Source: Pseudoalteromonas sp. S2755
Lineage (GTDB): Bacteria; Pseudomonadota; Gammaproteobacteria; Enterobacterales; Alteromonadaceae
Direction: 5' to 3'
Assembly (NCBI RefSeq): GCF_005886535.1
Contig: NZ_PNDS01000010.1
Span: 1-64,000, forward strand
Length of the DNA stretch: 64,000 bases
Shown here: in pieces, positions 46,330 to 59,275 of the stretch
How positions within the stretch are numbered: the stretch's first letter is position 1
How the letters are laid out: every line of letters begins with the position of its first letter
Program-made: the position numbers and the translations under genes
Notes under the pieces: generated by a model
Database searches by the model: none
What the model was told of the DNA's origin: nothing
The model's input: the letters and a program-made list of their open reading frames with translations, nothing else

Positions 46330-47376
46330 TCAAAACTCTCGCTTTTGGTAGTAACTATAACAACAAAAGGCAACGATACAGAGCCAAGCTAATGCAATGA
46401 AACTTAGTATCGCAAAAATACTAAAGAGTAACCAGCGACCATAATTTAGCTCCAACCCGAATAGTAATGTTATCAATAACCAGCATGTAATTAGGAAGTA
46501 TATTCCCCAATGAGGATGGCAAGTTTTAAAAAAGTTTCTTACTGTCAAATTTACAATTTCTTGACACGAAGCTCCAGCCAACTTATGTGCAGACACTTCA
46601 ACTTTTTTATGAGTGATTAAGCTTAGTAACATATTCAAAATAGAAGCATAAGCTATCACCATTAACAACAATATACTTGGCTTTACTAAGTGCTCAAAAG
46701 CCTTTAGTTGAACATCTTTAGCCATATATTCCCAGCCATGACCCATTATTACTGCTATGCAACTCACCGTCACACCTTGTATTAGAAATACAAGGTTAGC
46801 TATGCGGCATTGCAGCACGGGATATGACTTGCGAGCAAGTACACGAGAGTAATCAACAGATGCAGCAAGGATAGCTGGATAAATGTTAGAGATAAAAACA
46901 ACTGAAAACATGATTAATAGTAAACAGCATATCGTTGAAACGGAGTAAGGTTGAATGGTCAAACCTAATGTAAAAGCGCTAAAGTACAAAGCAAAGCATT
47001 CAATTAACACCAAAGAAACTAAACCAGCAAGAAATGTGAAAAACACGCTTTCAAGTAAAAACAAGCTAATGAGATCTACTTGACTCGCACCCAAGATTTT
47101 TCGGATGGTCATTTCTCTAGCTCTTGACTTAACGTACACCAAATTTGTACAGAGAGAGTTTAACAATACAACTATCAATACTATACCACTGAAGCCTACA
47201 CCTAATACTTGAAATAAAAAAACTTCTGTAGACTGAGTAATCAAAATTGAAAGTGTAATTATTGTAAAGCCCGTAACGAGACATACAAAGTTAAATATAA
47301 AATAGCCAATCGTGAACGGCTTGAAGATACGAGAGGTGATCGATGCACTTTCCAACTTACTACTTCCTATTGCCAT
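46330..47376 (-). CDS. ABC transporter permease, tandem FtsX-type halves, no periplasmic core
   Basis: 348 aa with about eight membrane segments in two sets of four. The first half carries a cytoplasmic REMTIRKILGAS motif typical of FtsX/MacB/LolCE permeases; the second half has a weaker copy (HKLAGASCQEIV). The large periplasmic domain of MacB is absent. The ATPase encoded upstream is its obvious partner. With a small GG-leader peptide and a lipoyl-type adaptor in the same set, it probably exports, or gives protection against, a peptide. Its start lies about 100 bases after the ATPase stop. Confidence 0.78.
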   Translation of the reverse strand: MAIGSSKLESASITSRIFKPFTIGYFIFNFVCLVTGFTIITLSILITQSTEVFLFQVLGVGFSGIVLIVVLLNSLCTNLVYVKSRAREMTIRKILGASQVDLISLFLLESVFFTFLAGLVSLVLIECFALYFSAFTLGLTIQPYSVSTICCLLLIMFSVVFISNIYPAILAASVDYSRVLARKSYPVLQCRIANLVFLIQGVTVSCIAVIMGHGWEYMAKDVQLKAFEHLVKPSILLLMVIAYASILNMLLSLITHKKVEVSAHKLAGASCQEIVNLTVRNFFKTCHPHWGIYFLITCWLLITLLFGLELNYGRWLLFSIFAILSFIALAWLCIVAFCCYSYYQKREF

Positions 47377-47478
47377 GCTTAAGTTAAGGCATAATTCTTT
47401 GCTTTCCTGAGCATTGACAACAGTTCCTTGTGTGCCATGAAAAATGTGTTTATCGAAGGACGAAACACAAACGACGTG

Positions 47479-48180
47479 TTATGCAACTCCTGGTAATGTA
47501 TTTACATTATTGATATCTAACATAACTTGGCCATCAAGCAATCGTATTTTCCGACTGGCAAAATCACTTTCATTTTCAGAATGAGTGACCATGATAATAG
47601 TTGCACCTGCGCGATTGCATGCTTGCAACATCTGCAAAATTTCTGTGCTGTTGTTGGAATCTAAATTCCCTGTGGGCTCATCAGCTAAGATCACTTTAGG
47701 TTCGGTAACTAGTGCCCTTGCAATTGCAACCCTTTGTTGTTGTCCACCGGATAACTGGGTAGGTAAGTGCTCAGCTCGATGGTTCATACCAACACGCTTT
47801 AGTACTGCTTCAACCTTTTCCTTTCTTAGTGCAACAGGAGTGTTTTGGTAGAGTAGCGGCAGTTCTACATTTTCATATACGCTTAACTCGTCAATCAAAT
47901 TGAAACTCTGGAAAATAAAACCAACAGAACCTCTTCGTAATTCGGCTAACTGCCTTTCATTGTATTCAACGATATTATGGCCAAAAAAATGTATCCTCCC
48001 AGAAGTTGGTTTATCAAGCATCCCCAAAATAGACAATAGGGTTGATTTTCCGCATCCAGATGGCCCCATTATGGCTAGAAACTCTCCTTGATTGATGTGT
48101 AGGCTCACTTCGTGTAGCGCCGTTGTTTCAAGCAATCCAGATTGAAACTTCCGACCTAAATTCTCAAGTTCAATCGTCAC
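47479..48180 (-). CDS. ABC transporter ATPase, LolD/MacB type
   Basis: 233 aa, complete. Walker A GPSGCGKST, signature LSGGQQQRVAIARAL, Walker B VILADEPTGNLDS and switch His in MVTHSE are all intact. This is the subfamily that powers FtsX-type permeases such as LolCE and MacB. Translation starts at GTG with a perfect GGAGG site (48188-48192) 7 bases upstream. It energises the permease encoded next on the same strand. The cargo is not evident; the small peptide gene at the head of the set is a candidate. Confidence 0.92.
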   Translation of the reverse strand: MTIELENLGRKFQSGLLETTALHEVSLHINQGEFLAIMGPSGCGKSTLLSILGMLDKPTSGRIHFFGHNIVEYNERQLAELRRGSVGFIFQSFNLIDELSVYENVELPLLYQNTPVALRKEKVEAVLKRVGMNHRAEHLPTQLSGGQQQRVAIARALVTEPKVILADEPTGNLDSNNSTEILQMLQACNRAGATIIMVTHSENESDFASRKIRLLDGQVMLDINNVNTLPGVA

Positions 48181-48291
48181 TTTTTTGCCTCCATTTTATC
48201 GTTTCAACTTGTAAGTGATGTGCTCATAACAATGTAAAGCATGGTTGGCACCTGCTGCACCTATCAAGTAACTTTATAGATTACTGCAAAT

Positions 48292-48861
48292 TCACTTATG
48301 TTCCGCAATATTGATTCCACGAGATTTTATGCAATCTGCTTTATCAAAATAAAAATTAACTTCTTGCTGGGGATCAAGCCCAAGCAACTGGCTATTATAA
48401 GAGGGCAGCTCGAATGTCGTGAGCAGATGCTCTCCTGTAAACTTTGTCACAGTGAGTTCCACTTCTTCATTATTCAAGCAAAGCCAAAATGATCCATCAA
48501 TCTGTGTTTGATCATACTGCGCCATATGAAGATCGACGACTGCCAATACTTTAGAGCTAGAGATAATTGAAACCAAAGATCCTACTTTTACCTCTTTGTT
48601 CAATTCATCATTCCCCATGATAAATTTTACAAATCCATCCTCTTGCGCTCTCACATCCTTAATTTGCGCTCCATGATCTGATTTATATTTCAATAATGTT
48701 TGCCCCTCTTTCACACGCTCTCCTGGTTTCACAGGAAATTCAACAACTAAAGCGTCTTCTTGAAAGTAATAAAATACCTCCGCTGGTTTTGTGACTTGAA
48801 TATTCCCTATCAAATGTGATGATGTCAGCATCAATAGCGGTGCCAAACTAATGGAACTCAA
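48292..48861 (-). CDS. Short periplasmic-adaptor-like protein with lipoyl-type hairpin
   Basis: 189 aa, starting at TTG with AAGGAG 6 bases upstream. Residues about 35-90 have the pattern of the biotinyl/lipoyl-like domain of membrane fusion proteins (VKPGERVKEGQTLLKYKSD, then QEDGFVKFI and VKVGSLV). The N-terminus is weakly hydrophobic and could serve as a signal. It is about half the length of an HlyD/MacA adaptor and lacks the long coiled-coil hairpin that would reach TolC. It may be a reduced adaptor for the ATPase/permease pair downstream. No internal stops or frameshift scars are visible. Confidence 0.65.
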   Translation of the reverse strand: MSSISLAPLLMLTSSHLIGNIQVTKPAEVFYYFQEDALVVEFPVKPGERVKEGQTLLKYKSDHGAQIKDVRAQEDGFVKFIMGNDELNKEVKVGSLVSIISSSKVLAVVDLHMAQYDQTQIDGSFWLCLNNEEVELTVTKFTGEHLLTTFELPSYNSQLLGLDPQQEVNFYFDKADCIKSRGINIAEHK

Positions 48862-48950
48862 TACGTTCTCCTTGATGTTAAGATAAAATAGTAACTTGCT
48901 TTTCCTACCTGCTCAGGTTCCAGTTCCTTTGTGGTGCTGAATAACTGTGG

Positions 48951-49133
48951 TTAACCTGTTGTGTAGCTAGTAAAGTCATGTGTAATTGCTTCATTCGTGC
49001 CTTCTTCAGCACCATTATTTTCCTGAGGTGGATTAGGTACAGCCCCGCCTGCAATCTTACGGGTGTGAAGAAGTTCAATACCTTTGGTATTTGAAAGCTT
49101 TTTAAGTTGTTTCTTTTTTAGTGTTAACAGCAT
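48951..49133 (-). CDS. Small peptide precursor with double-glycine leader (RiPP or bacteriocin-like)
   Basis: 60 aa from the ATG at 49133, which is 8 bases after an AAGGA site; the ATG at 49139 is too close to it. The leader is Lys-rich and amphipathic (LTLKKKQLKKLS) and ends in KIAGG at residues 26-30, the pattern of GG-type leaders cut by exporter peptidases or used by modifying enzymes. The core (31-60) is acidic, rich in Pro, Asn, Thr and Glu, and has no Cys, so it is not a lanthipeptide. It heads a same-strand set with adaptor, ATPase and permease genes. No modifying enzyme or C39 peptidase is encoded nearby. Confidence 0.62.
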   Translation of the reverse strand: MLLTLKKKQLKKLSNTKGIELLHTRKIAGGAVPNPPQENNGAEEGTNEAITHDFTSYTTG

Positions 49134-49600
49134 CGTCATATTCCTTAGCTTCTTGTTGTATTTATTTTTTAGTTTTTATGTTCACACTTGTAATGACTGA
49201 ATCATCTGGGTGCCTAATTACAATAGCTAAGAGGCATGAAAATTAGTAATTATCAAAGCTTATTTTTGATATAAGATTCCTATGTAACACTTTGAATTTA
49301 AAGGTTTTAAAAAACATTCGGAACAGATATCATACTGGTAATGTTTAAAACCGCGGTTAATCGATGAAATGCTCTAAAAGTGGAGCAGAAACCTATAAAA
49401 ATTGGTGTCTATCTAGCTATTCGATCTGAAGTCCAACAGATTAGGTAGCCCCACTCATCGTAAATGTGGAAGTAGACTGAGCTTTGATGGTGGATTCCTC
49501 AAACAACCAATTTCATGCTAACGATGTGAAAACCCTTTCGAATCGCTCGTCATTAAGTACAAAAACTTGCCATCTCGATAAGAAGTAAGTAACCGCCCTT

Positions 49601-49789
49601 CTAGCAGTCAGTTTTAGTGCTAACTGCGTTGAATTCACTTCCACCTTGCCTACAGGATGTAGGTACCTTAGCGAGAGCAGGACGTGGAAGCGGTGTTATT
49701 CCCAACACTGTCTGGCTAGCTAAGGGTATAATTTAATGTGGACTTAAAAACAATGAGTTAGCTCATTCCTTATCCAAACTTCAGTTTAA
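49601..49789. repeat. Diverged intergenic repeat, copy 1
   Basis: Shares ordered blocks with copy 2: GCTAACTGCGTTGAATTCAC, CCTTGCCTA, CCAACACTGTCTGGCTAGCT and CTTATCCAAACTTCAG. The blocks occur in the same order and direction with small indels between them, so the copies share an origin. No coding frame runs through it. A decayed mobile-element fragment or a genus-specific intergenic repeat are both possible. Confidence 0.65.
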
Positions 49790-49930
49790 GTACTTGCTTT
49801 CATAGATCGTAGGAGGGAGAGTGAAGTTATTTACAACTGATGGGCTTACTGGGGAGAAGTATAGGTTTAGCTTAAGCTATATACATTATGCTTATGGCAT
49901 AAGGTAACCTAATCTTCGGATATTAATGCC

Positions 49931-50154
49931 TTCCAAGCGTCCAGTTTCTGCGCTAATTACGTTGAGTTCACTCCCAACAATAATAGCCAGCGATTGGTGC
50001 GTAAATTCGCCTTGCCTATGAGGGGGTCGGTAGTCGGCTGGTGACAGAATGCGAGCGTGGACCTATTCCAACACTCTCTGACTAGCTAAAGAAGCAATCT
50101 AATGCAATTTTTAAATAATGGGTTACTTAAGCACTTATCCAAACTTCAGGTTTA
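49931..50154. repeat. Diverged intergenic repeat, copy 2
   Basis: Direct-orientation partner of the copy at 49601-49789, about 330 bases further on. Matching blocks read GCTAATTACGTTGAGTTCAC, CCTTGCCTA, CCAACACTCTCTGACTAGCT and CTTATCCAAACTTCAG. It has an extra segment of about 30 bases between the first two blocks compared with copy 1. Confidence 0.65.
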
Positions 50155-50272
50155 TTAGACTACAACCAATAAAAGTTCTTAAGGGGCTAAATTTTATTAA
50201 TGGCAACATCCCGCATACTATGCACATAAAGGTCTTTTACTGAGTTGCCAATACCTGCTTAGTTAATCAAGA

Positions 50273-52399
50273 CTAGTGCTCCGCTGTCTCTTCATATTTA
50301 AGTTGAAATAAGTGGTTATTGATAGGTTTAATCACATCAACGAGCAGCTTCCCTTCATGAAACTCTATTCCTTTAATCGTGCCTTGGCTTGGTAAGGTGA
50401 ATATCAATTTGGTACTTTGTTTGGACTGGTAATCGATCTGGTAAATATTGTATCCATCAGTGTGATATATCATATTCCCAGCAACGGTTAATTTGTGTTT
50501 ACTAAATGCCTTTGATAAAGGGATTTTAGCAATTGACTCACCAAGATTACGATCAAAAACTTCCACTTTGTCTTTAGTTGATAAAGAAACGTAGAGATCT
50601 TTGCTAATAGATGATAACCATAAAGCATCTTGAACGGGCAATGTCGAAACAAGGTCGCTTGCCTTTGAGTAAATAAATGCTTTATTTTTTGACTTATTCT
50701 CCGTTACATACGCAATATCACCATTATGTAAAAATTCCGCCGATATTACTCTCCCCGAAGTCTGAATACTTTCTTCTAACTTCCAACTTTGAGTATTATA
50801 GACTTCTAGGCGATCTTGAAACTTCAACAATATTTCATCAAATCCTTTTCGAGTTTCCACATCAAATGGCTCTTCAACAGAAAGGCGGCTCGCAACAACA
50901 GCGCCTTCAAGATCCAACTCAAACAATGTTGACTTACCATTCTCCACAGCAACAGCGAAATATCCATTTTCTTTCGGTGAAGAAGATCTGTGATAGGCTA
51001 TTTCTTTTTGCAGCTCCGTAAAAGTTAAGCTCTCAATATCAAGCTCGTTTAGTTGGTGCAAATATGGATAACCCACCACAAGCATATTTTTCCAGTCAAT
51101 AGATTGATAACTGGAATAGCGACTTTCCCCTAAAACTTGGATCGTATTAATCAGCTGTTTTGAGGTCAAAGAGTATTCATAAATCTTCTTTTCAAAAGGT
51201 TGCATCCAAATTAATGTATTTCTGGAACTATCATAATTTGCAGACCAAATTCGGCTTTTTGATTCATACAGCTTTACAAGGTTTCCACCCTCTGAGCCTG
51301 TCATATACAATTCAGAGTACCCTAATTGACGACGTTCAAAAAATACGCTATCGAGTGCCTCAGAGTAATGTAAAAAATGATCACCATGTGAATTGATATT
51401 TGGAGAAGTTATTTGAAATTCTTCGCCGGTGAGTAAGTTTCGGTTTACCAATGCCGATAGCTCGTCCCTATTTCGATAGTTGCTTTTTGTGTAAATGAAA
51501 GAGTTGTCTCCAACCCCCGTACCGAATGTAATACGCAATTCGCAATCAAATAACGGACTATTACTTGAACTAAAATCTCGACTTATTCTCCATACTTTAC
51601 AACTCTTATTGGCAACATCGATTACTCGGTAAAACAAGAAAGAGCTATCTGATGCCCATCCCATTGGAAAGTAATGAAACTTCGCTTCTCCAACGCGCTG
51701 CTCTTTACCATCTCTTAAATCTTTAACAACCAAATAACTTTTGTCCTGTCCTTCAGGAATAAAAGAGAACGCTGCATAATTTTTATCTGGAGATAAAAGT
51801 AAAATATTGTACTGACCGTCCATCCAGGATAAAGCCTGTTCTTCATAGTGCTTATTTTTAAACTCAGGTATGACGTGTTGCTTATTCTCTTCTGATGCTG
51901 AATAAAAATATCCGAACCCGACAAGGCAGATCAGAACAAAACTAAAAATCGCTGCGAAAGCAAACTTTGAGTTTTTAGGCTTAAGCGGATCAGTTTCTAT
52001 AACTAATGGAACTTCGGTCTTAGTAGCTGATGCCTCATAAACATCACTTTCTTCATGATAAATAACAATAGGCTCAACAAAGAAGCTGTAACCCTTACGA
52101 TAGTGAGTTTTAACTATCGTTCCTTTTTGCCTATCTGACTTGAGTACTTTACGAAGCTCAGACATTGCTCTGTTAATGGCATTATCATCAACGTAATTCT
52201 GTCTCCAAACATCATCAATTAAATCCTGCCGTGTGATGATCTGATCGCAGTTAATTGCCAAGTAACAAAGGATATTGAATAAAAGAGGCTCTAATTCACG
52301 CTCGACTTCCCCATCGGATATGCATTGACGTCGCGGATCTAGTGTCCACTCGCCAAACTTCACTTCTTTTACCTTTCTGGGAAAATTTACTTCATTCAT
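50273..52399 (-). CDS. Membrane-bound transcriptional regulator, ToxR/CadC type, with propeller-like periplasmic part
   Basis: 708 aa. Residues about 10-108 are an OmpR/PhoB-type winged helix (ELEPLLFNILCYLAIN, DVWRQNYVDDNAINRAMSELRKVL, THYRKGYSFFVEP). One membrane segment spans about 146-166 (FAFAAIFSFVLICLVGFGYF). The remaining 540 residues should lie in the periplasm and show repeated short beta-type motifs with WxxSS/WMxxF patterns, like a TolB/WD-type propeller. One-component regulators of this kind sense an envelope signal and bind DNA directly. Targets are unknown; the accessory genes to its left are candidates. It is convergent with nothing: its neighbour, the atp operon, is on the same strand and ends about 300 bases upstream. 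Confidence 0.85.
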   Translation of the reverse strand: MNEVNFPRKVKEVKFGEWTLDPRRQCISDGEVERELEPLLFNILCYLAINCDQIITRQDLIDDVWRQNYVDDNAINRAMSELRKVLKSDRQKGTIVKTHYRKGYSFFVEPIVIYHEESDVYEASATKTEVPLVIETDPLKPKNSKFAFAAIFSFVLICLVGFGYFYSASEENKQHVIPEFKNKHYEEQALSWMDGQYNILLLSPDKNYAAFSFIPEGQDKSYLVVKDLRDGKEQRVGEAKFHYFPMGWASDSSFLFYRVIDVANKSCKVWRISRDFSSSNSPLFDCELRITFGTGVGDNSFIYTKSNYRNRDELSALVNRNLLTGEEFQITSPNINSHGDHFLHYSEALDSVFFERRQLGYSELYMTGSEGGNLVKLYESKSRIWSANYDSSRNTLIWMQPFEKKIYEYSLTSKQLINTIQVLGESRYSSYQSIDWKNMLVVGYPYLHQLNELDIESLTFTELQKEIAYHRSSSPKENGYFAVAVENGKSTLFELDLEGAVVASRLSVEEPFDVETRKGFDEILLKFQDRLEVYNTQSWKLEESIQTSGRVISAEFLHNGDIAYVTENKSKNKAFIYSKASDLVSTLPVQDALWLSSISKDLYVSLSTKDKVEVFDRNLGESIAKIPLSKAFSKHKLTVAGNMIYHTDGYNIYQIDYQSKQSTKLIFTLPSQGTIKGIEFHEGKLLVDVIKPINNHLFQLKYEETAEH

Positions 52400-52653
52400 G
52401 ATGAGCGCAATGTAATTATTATTAATTCCTTAATTTTATATAATGACACATTGAAAACAACTACTTATTACAAACAGATAAAAAAAGAACAAAAAAAACA
52501 TCAACTTTACAAATTGGACAAATTACAACCAAGTACTTTAATACCAAAATACAAAATAAAACCCACAAAAAAGAACTAGAAATAGTTCAATTAGTAAACA
52601 AATAGTGCTCAATTTTAAATTTAAGTTAATTTTATGTGCTTTATAGTAAAGTA
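52400..52653. other. Upstream region of the membrane regulator
   Basis: Very AT-rich stretch between the atp terminator and the regulator start. It must hold the regulator's promoter, but the base composition makes any -10 box unremarkable and I do not assign one. No small gene is apparent. Confidence 0.5.
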
Positions 52654-52684
52654 TAAAAAAACCCACGCAATGCGTGGGTTTTTG
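52654..52684 (-). terminator. Rho-independent terminator of the atp operon
   Basis: An 8-bp GC-rich stem, ACCCACGC paired with GCGTGGGT around a 3-base loop, flanked by A-run and T-run. On the minus strand the stem is followed by a run of Ts. It lies about 20 bases after the atpC stop, exactly where the operon should end. The symmetry means it could also work in the plus direction, but no plus-strand gene points at it. Confidence 0.92.
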
Positions 52685-52704
52685 ATAACCAGATAGGCGG
52701 CTGC

Positions 52705-53121
52705 TTATTTTCGCAGCTGGCGTAGAAGGCGTAGTTGAGCAAGAGCTTCTTCAAGCTGCAATGCTGCACGCTGGTAATCCAGCTCGCTTGCAGTGCCTGA
52801 AGCTAATTGCGCCTGCGCTTCACGTTTAGCGCTCTCAGCAGCTTGCTCATCAATTTCATCCGCACGAATAGCCACATCCGCAAGAACGGTGACTGTTTGT
52901 GGTTGAACTTCAAGCGTACCGCCGGCAACGTAGATAACTTCTTCTGAGCTATCAGCTTTAACCAAACGTACCATACCAGGTTTTAGGCCAGTCAGTAGTG
53001 GCGCGTGGCCTGGGTGAATACCAAGCTCACCTTCACTACCTGTCACTTGAATCGTAGCCACTTCGCCAGAGAATAAACTCTGCTCTGCACTTACTACGTC
53101 AAGGTGTACTGTCATTGCCAT
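52705..53121 (-). CDS. atpC: ATP synthase epsilon subunit
   Basis: 138 aa, the usual length. Part of the F1 central stalk; couples rotation to catalysis and restrains ATP hydrolysis. N-terminal beta-sandwich with [19 protein letters not shown], a family hallmark, and a C-terminal helical hairpin rich in Ala, Gln and Leu. Last gene of the atp operon, 13 bases after atpD and just before the terminator. Confidence 0.98.
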   Translation of the reverse strand: MAMTVHLDVVSAEQSLFSGEVATIQVTGSEGELGIHPGHAPLLTGLKPGMVRLVKADSSEEVIYVAGGTLEVQPQTVTVLADVAIRADEIDEQAAESAKREAQAQLASGTASELDYQRAALQLEEALAQLRLLRQLRK

Positions 53122-53134
53122 AACAACCTCCTAA

Positions 53135-55413
<2,279 letters not shown>

Positions 55414-55465
55414 GACTCTCTCTCCGAATCTCGGTGAGTAGTACCCTACTCACCTTAATAACACA

Positions 55466-57007
55466 TTACCAAGTTTGCGTAGATTTGAACTTCTCTAGAA
55501 GTTCTTTAAGCTGCGCTTCGATCTCGGCGTTGTAGTTACCAGTTTCATTGATTTGAGCCATTAGCTCTGCGTACTCGCTCTTAGCAAATGCGATTAGGCT
55601 TGCTTCAAAATCAAGGATTTTGTTGATTTCGATGCCTTTTAAGAAGCCTTTCTCTACTGCAAATAGCGATAATGACATATCAGCAACAGACATTGGTGCG
55701 TACTGTTTCTGCTTCATTAGCTCTGTTACACGCTCACCGTGTTCAAGCTGTGCACGCGTTGCATCGTCAAGGTCAGAAGCGAACTGAGAGAACGCTGCTA
55801 GTTCACGGTACTGAGCTAGCGCTAGACGGATACCACCACCTAGTTTCTTAACGATTTTAGTTTGCGCTGCACCACCTACACGAGATACCGAGATACCAGC
55901 GTTAACCGCTGGACGGATACCTGCGTTGAACAAGTCAGTTTCCAAGAAGATCTGACCGTCAGTGATTGAGATAACGTTGGTAGGTACGAATGCAGAAACG
56001 TCACCACCTTGAGTTTCAATGATTGGCAATGCCGTCAATGAACCTGTTTTACCTTTTACTTCACCATTTGTGAACTTCTCAACGTAGTCAGCGTTTACAC
56101 GTGACGCACGCTCTAGAAGACGTGAGTGAAGATAGAATACGTCACCTGGGTATGCTTCACGACCTGGTGGACGCTTAAGTAGTAGTGAGATTTGACGGTA
56201 AGCAACAGCTTGCTTAGACAGATCATCATATACGATTAGTGCATCTTCACCGCGGTCACGGAAGTATTCACCCATAGTACAACCAGAGAACGGCGCTAGG
56301 AATTGTAGCGCTGCAGATTCTGATGCAGAAGCAACTACTACGATAGTGTTTGCAAGTGCACCGTGCTCTTCTAGTTTACGTACTACGTTAGCAATTGTTG
56401 ACGCTTTTTGACCAACCGCTACGTACACACACTTAACGCCTGTGTCTTTTTGGTTGATGATAGCATCGATTGCTAGTGCTGTTTTACCAGTCTGACGGTC
56501 ACCGATCACAAGCTCACGCTGACCACGACCAACTGGGATCATCGCATCGATAGACTTATAACCAGTTTGTACTGGCTCATCTACTGATTGACGCTCGATT
56601 ACGCCAGGTGCGATTTTTTCAACTGGTTCAAAACCATCGTTATCAACAGCGCCTTTACCGTCGATTGGCTCACCAAGTGTGTTAACAACACGACCTAGTA
56701 GGCCACGGCCTACTGGTACTTCAAGGATACGACCTGTTGATTTAACTTTTACGCCTTCTTTAAGGTCAGCGTATGGACCCATTACTACAGCACCTACTGA
56801 GTCACGCTCAAGGTTTAGTGCGATAGCATAACGGTTGCCAGGAAGCTCGATCATCTCACCCTGCATACAGTCAGCAAGACCGTGGATGCGGATGATACCG
56901 TCGGTAACAGATACGATAGTACCTTCGTTACGCGCTTCACTTACAACTTCAAACTGCTCAATGCGTTGCTTGATCAGTGCAGAAATTTCTGTGGAATTAA
57001 GTTGCAT
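55466..57007 (-). CDS. atpA: ATP synthase alpha subunit
   Basis: 513 aa, same length as in E. coli. Non-catalytic nucleotide-binding subunit of F1. P-loop GDRQTGKTA, the [16 protein letters not shown] stretch, and [22 protein letters not shown] with the conserved arginines are intact. Start is supported by the family N-terminus [16 protein letters not shown]. It is 14 bases after atpH. Confidence 0.99.
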   Translation of the reverse strand: MQLNSTEISALIKQRIEQFEVVSEARNEGTIVSVTDGIIRIHGLADCMQGEMIELPGNRYAIALNLERDSVGAVVMGPYADLKEGVKVKSTGRILEVPVGRGLLGRVVNTLGEPIDGKGAVDNDGFEPVEKIAPGVIERQSVDEPVQTGYKSIDAMIPVGRGQRELVIGDRQTGKTALAIDAIINQKDTGVKCVYVAVGQKASTIANVVRKLEEHGALANTIVVVASASESAALQFLAPFSGCTMGEYFRDRGEDALIVYDDLSKQAVAYRQISLLLKRPPGREAYPGDVFYLHSRLLERASRVNADYVEKFTNGEVKGKTGSLTALPIIETQGGDVSAFVPTNVISITDGQIFLETDLFNAGIRPAVNAGISVSRVGGAAQTKIVKKLGGGIRLALAQYRELAAFSQFASDLDDATRAQLEHGERVTELMKQKQYAPMSVADMSLSLFAVEKGFLKGIEINKILDFEASLIAFAKSEYAELMAQINETGNYNAEIEAQLKELLEKFKSTQTW

Positions 57008-57021
57008 GCTCTTTTTCCCAA

Positions 57022-57555
57022 TTACGATTGTAGCGACGTCGCAAGACGATCTAATTTGCCGCGAACAGAACCGTCAATTACGGTGTCACCGGCTTTAATC
57101 ACAAGGCCACTTACAATGGCTTCGTCGATGCTACAATTCAGCTTAACTTTGCGTGCGAAACGTTTCTCAAGTGCCGCGACCAATTTTGCTTGCGCATCAT
57201 CCGCAAGCGCTGTTGCCGAAACCACATCTACTTCGATTTCTTTGTCATAATCTGCTTTAAATTCAGCAAACAATTCTGCAACAGCTGGAATGGCAGCTAA
57301 ACGCTCATTTTCGGCCATCAGCTTGATAAGGTTTTGACCTTGTTCGTTGAGTTGCTCTGCACATAACTTGATAATGATTTCAGACTGCTGTGTTTCAGTA
57401 GCAATGCTACCTAGTAGTGCCTGAACCTGCTCATCGCTGGTAACTTGACCAGCGAAGAACAGCATTTCATTCCAAGCTTCAACTGTGCCTTTTTCAACGG
57501 CAAGTTCAAAAGCCGCTTTAGCGTATGGGCGAGCGATAGTAGTCAATTCAGACAT
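57022..57555 (-). CDS. atpH: ATP synthase delta subunit
   Basis: 177 aa from the ATG at 57555, with an AGGGGG site 7 bases upstream; an ATG two codons earlier is too close to that site. Part of the peripheral stalk joining F1 to subunit b. N-terminal [17 protein letters not shown] and the C-terminal [26 protein letters not shown] block are characteristic. The length equals that of E. coli. Confidence 0.98.
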   Translation of the reverse strand: MSELTTIARPYAKAAFELAVEKGTVEAWNEMLFFAGQVTSDEQVQALLGSIATETQQSEIIIKLCAEQLNEQGQNLIKLMAENERLAAIPAVAELFAEFKADYDKEIEVDVVSATALADDAQAKLVAALEKRFARKVKLNCSIDEAIVSGLVIKAGDTVIDGSVRGKLDRLATSLQS

Positions 57556-57570
57556 GCTCATACCCCCTGC

Positions 57571-58041
57571 TTAAAGCTCAGCGACAAGTTTTTCAACGAT
57601 GTCACTGTGTGTGGCTTGATTGATTTCACGCTCTAAAATCTTCTCAGCGCCTGCGATAGAAAGTGCAGCGACTTGTGAACGCAGCTCTTCTTTCACACGG
57701 TTGCGCTCAGACTCAATTTCAGAGTGTCCCTGAGCAATGATTTTTTCACGCTCTTGCTGACCACGAGTTGTCTCTTCGTCAACAATTAGCGCAGCACGCT
57801 TCTTAGCTTGTTCGATGATTTCAGCCGCTTGTGCTTTCGCTTCTTTCAGCTGTTCAGCGCCTTGTGCACGTACGCGCTCAAGTTCTTTTTCAGCTTCATC
57901 AGATGCTGCTAAACCATCTTCAATTTTCTTTTGGCGAGCTTCAATCGCACCATTTAGTGGTGGCCATACGAACTTCATACAGAACCATACGAAGACCACA
58001 AATGCGATTAATTCACCTATTAGAGTGGCGTTTAAGTTCAC
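57571..58041 (-). CDS. atpF: ATP synthase subunit b
   Basis: 156 aa, same as E. coli. Peripheral stalk: one N-terminal membrane helix (about 5-25, [22 protein letters not shown]) followed by a long charged coiled coil rich in Glu, Ala, Lys and Arg. A single b gene is present, as expected for a proteobacterial homodimer. Between atpE and atpH. Confidence 0.98.
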   Translation of the reverse strand: MNLNATLIGELIAFVVFVWFCMKFVWPPLNGAIEARQKKIEDGLAASDEAEKELERVRAQGAEQLKEAKAQAAEIIEQAKKRAALIVDEETTRGQQEREKIIAQGHSEIESERNRVKEELRSQVAALSIAGAEKILEREINQATHSDIVEKLVAEL

Positions 58042-58090
58042 GACCGCTCCTCCTTACTTGACAGTTGTTCGTTTCAGGTATTTTGCAATA

Positions 58091-58351
<261 letters not shown>

Positions 58352-58402
58352 TTAAAGTTTAAGTTTAAATTTAAGTTGTAAAAATCTTTATTATTCAGCT
58401 AA

Positions 58403-59263
<861 letters not shown>

Positions 59264-59275
59264 TTATCCCAAAAG

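Larger units (their letters stand above)
49140..50272. other. 1.1-kb non-coding stretch with decayed repeats
   Basis: No open frame of convincing length on either strand. Two diverged copies of one element are the main visible structure and are listed separately. The rest is AT-rich and unremarkable. The stretch separates the small-peptide transport genes from the regulator at 50273-52399 and may be a scar of past insertions. Confidence 0.6.
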
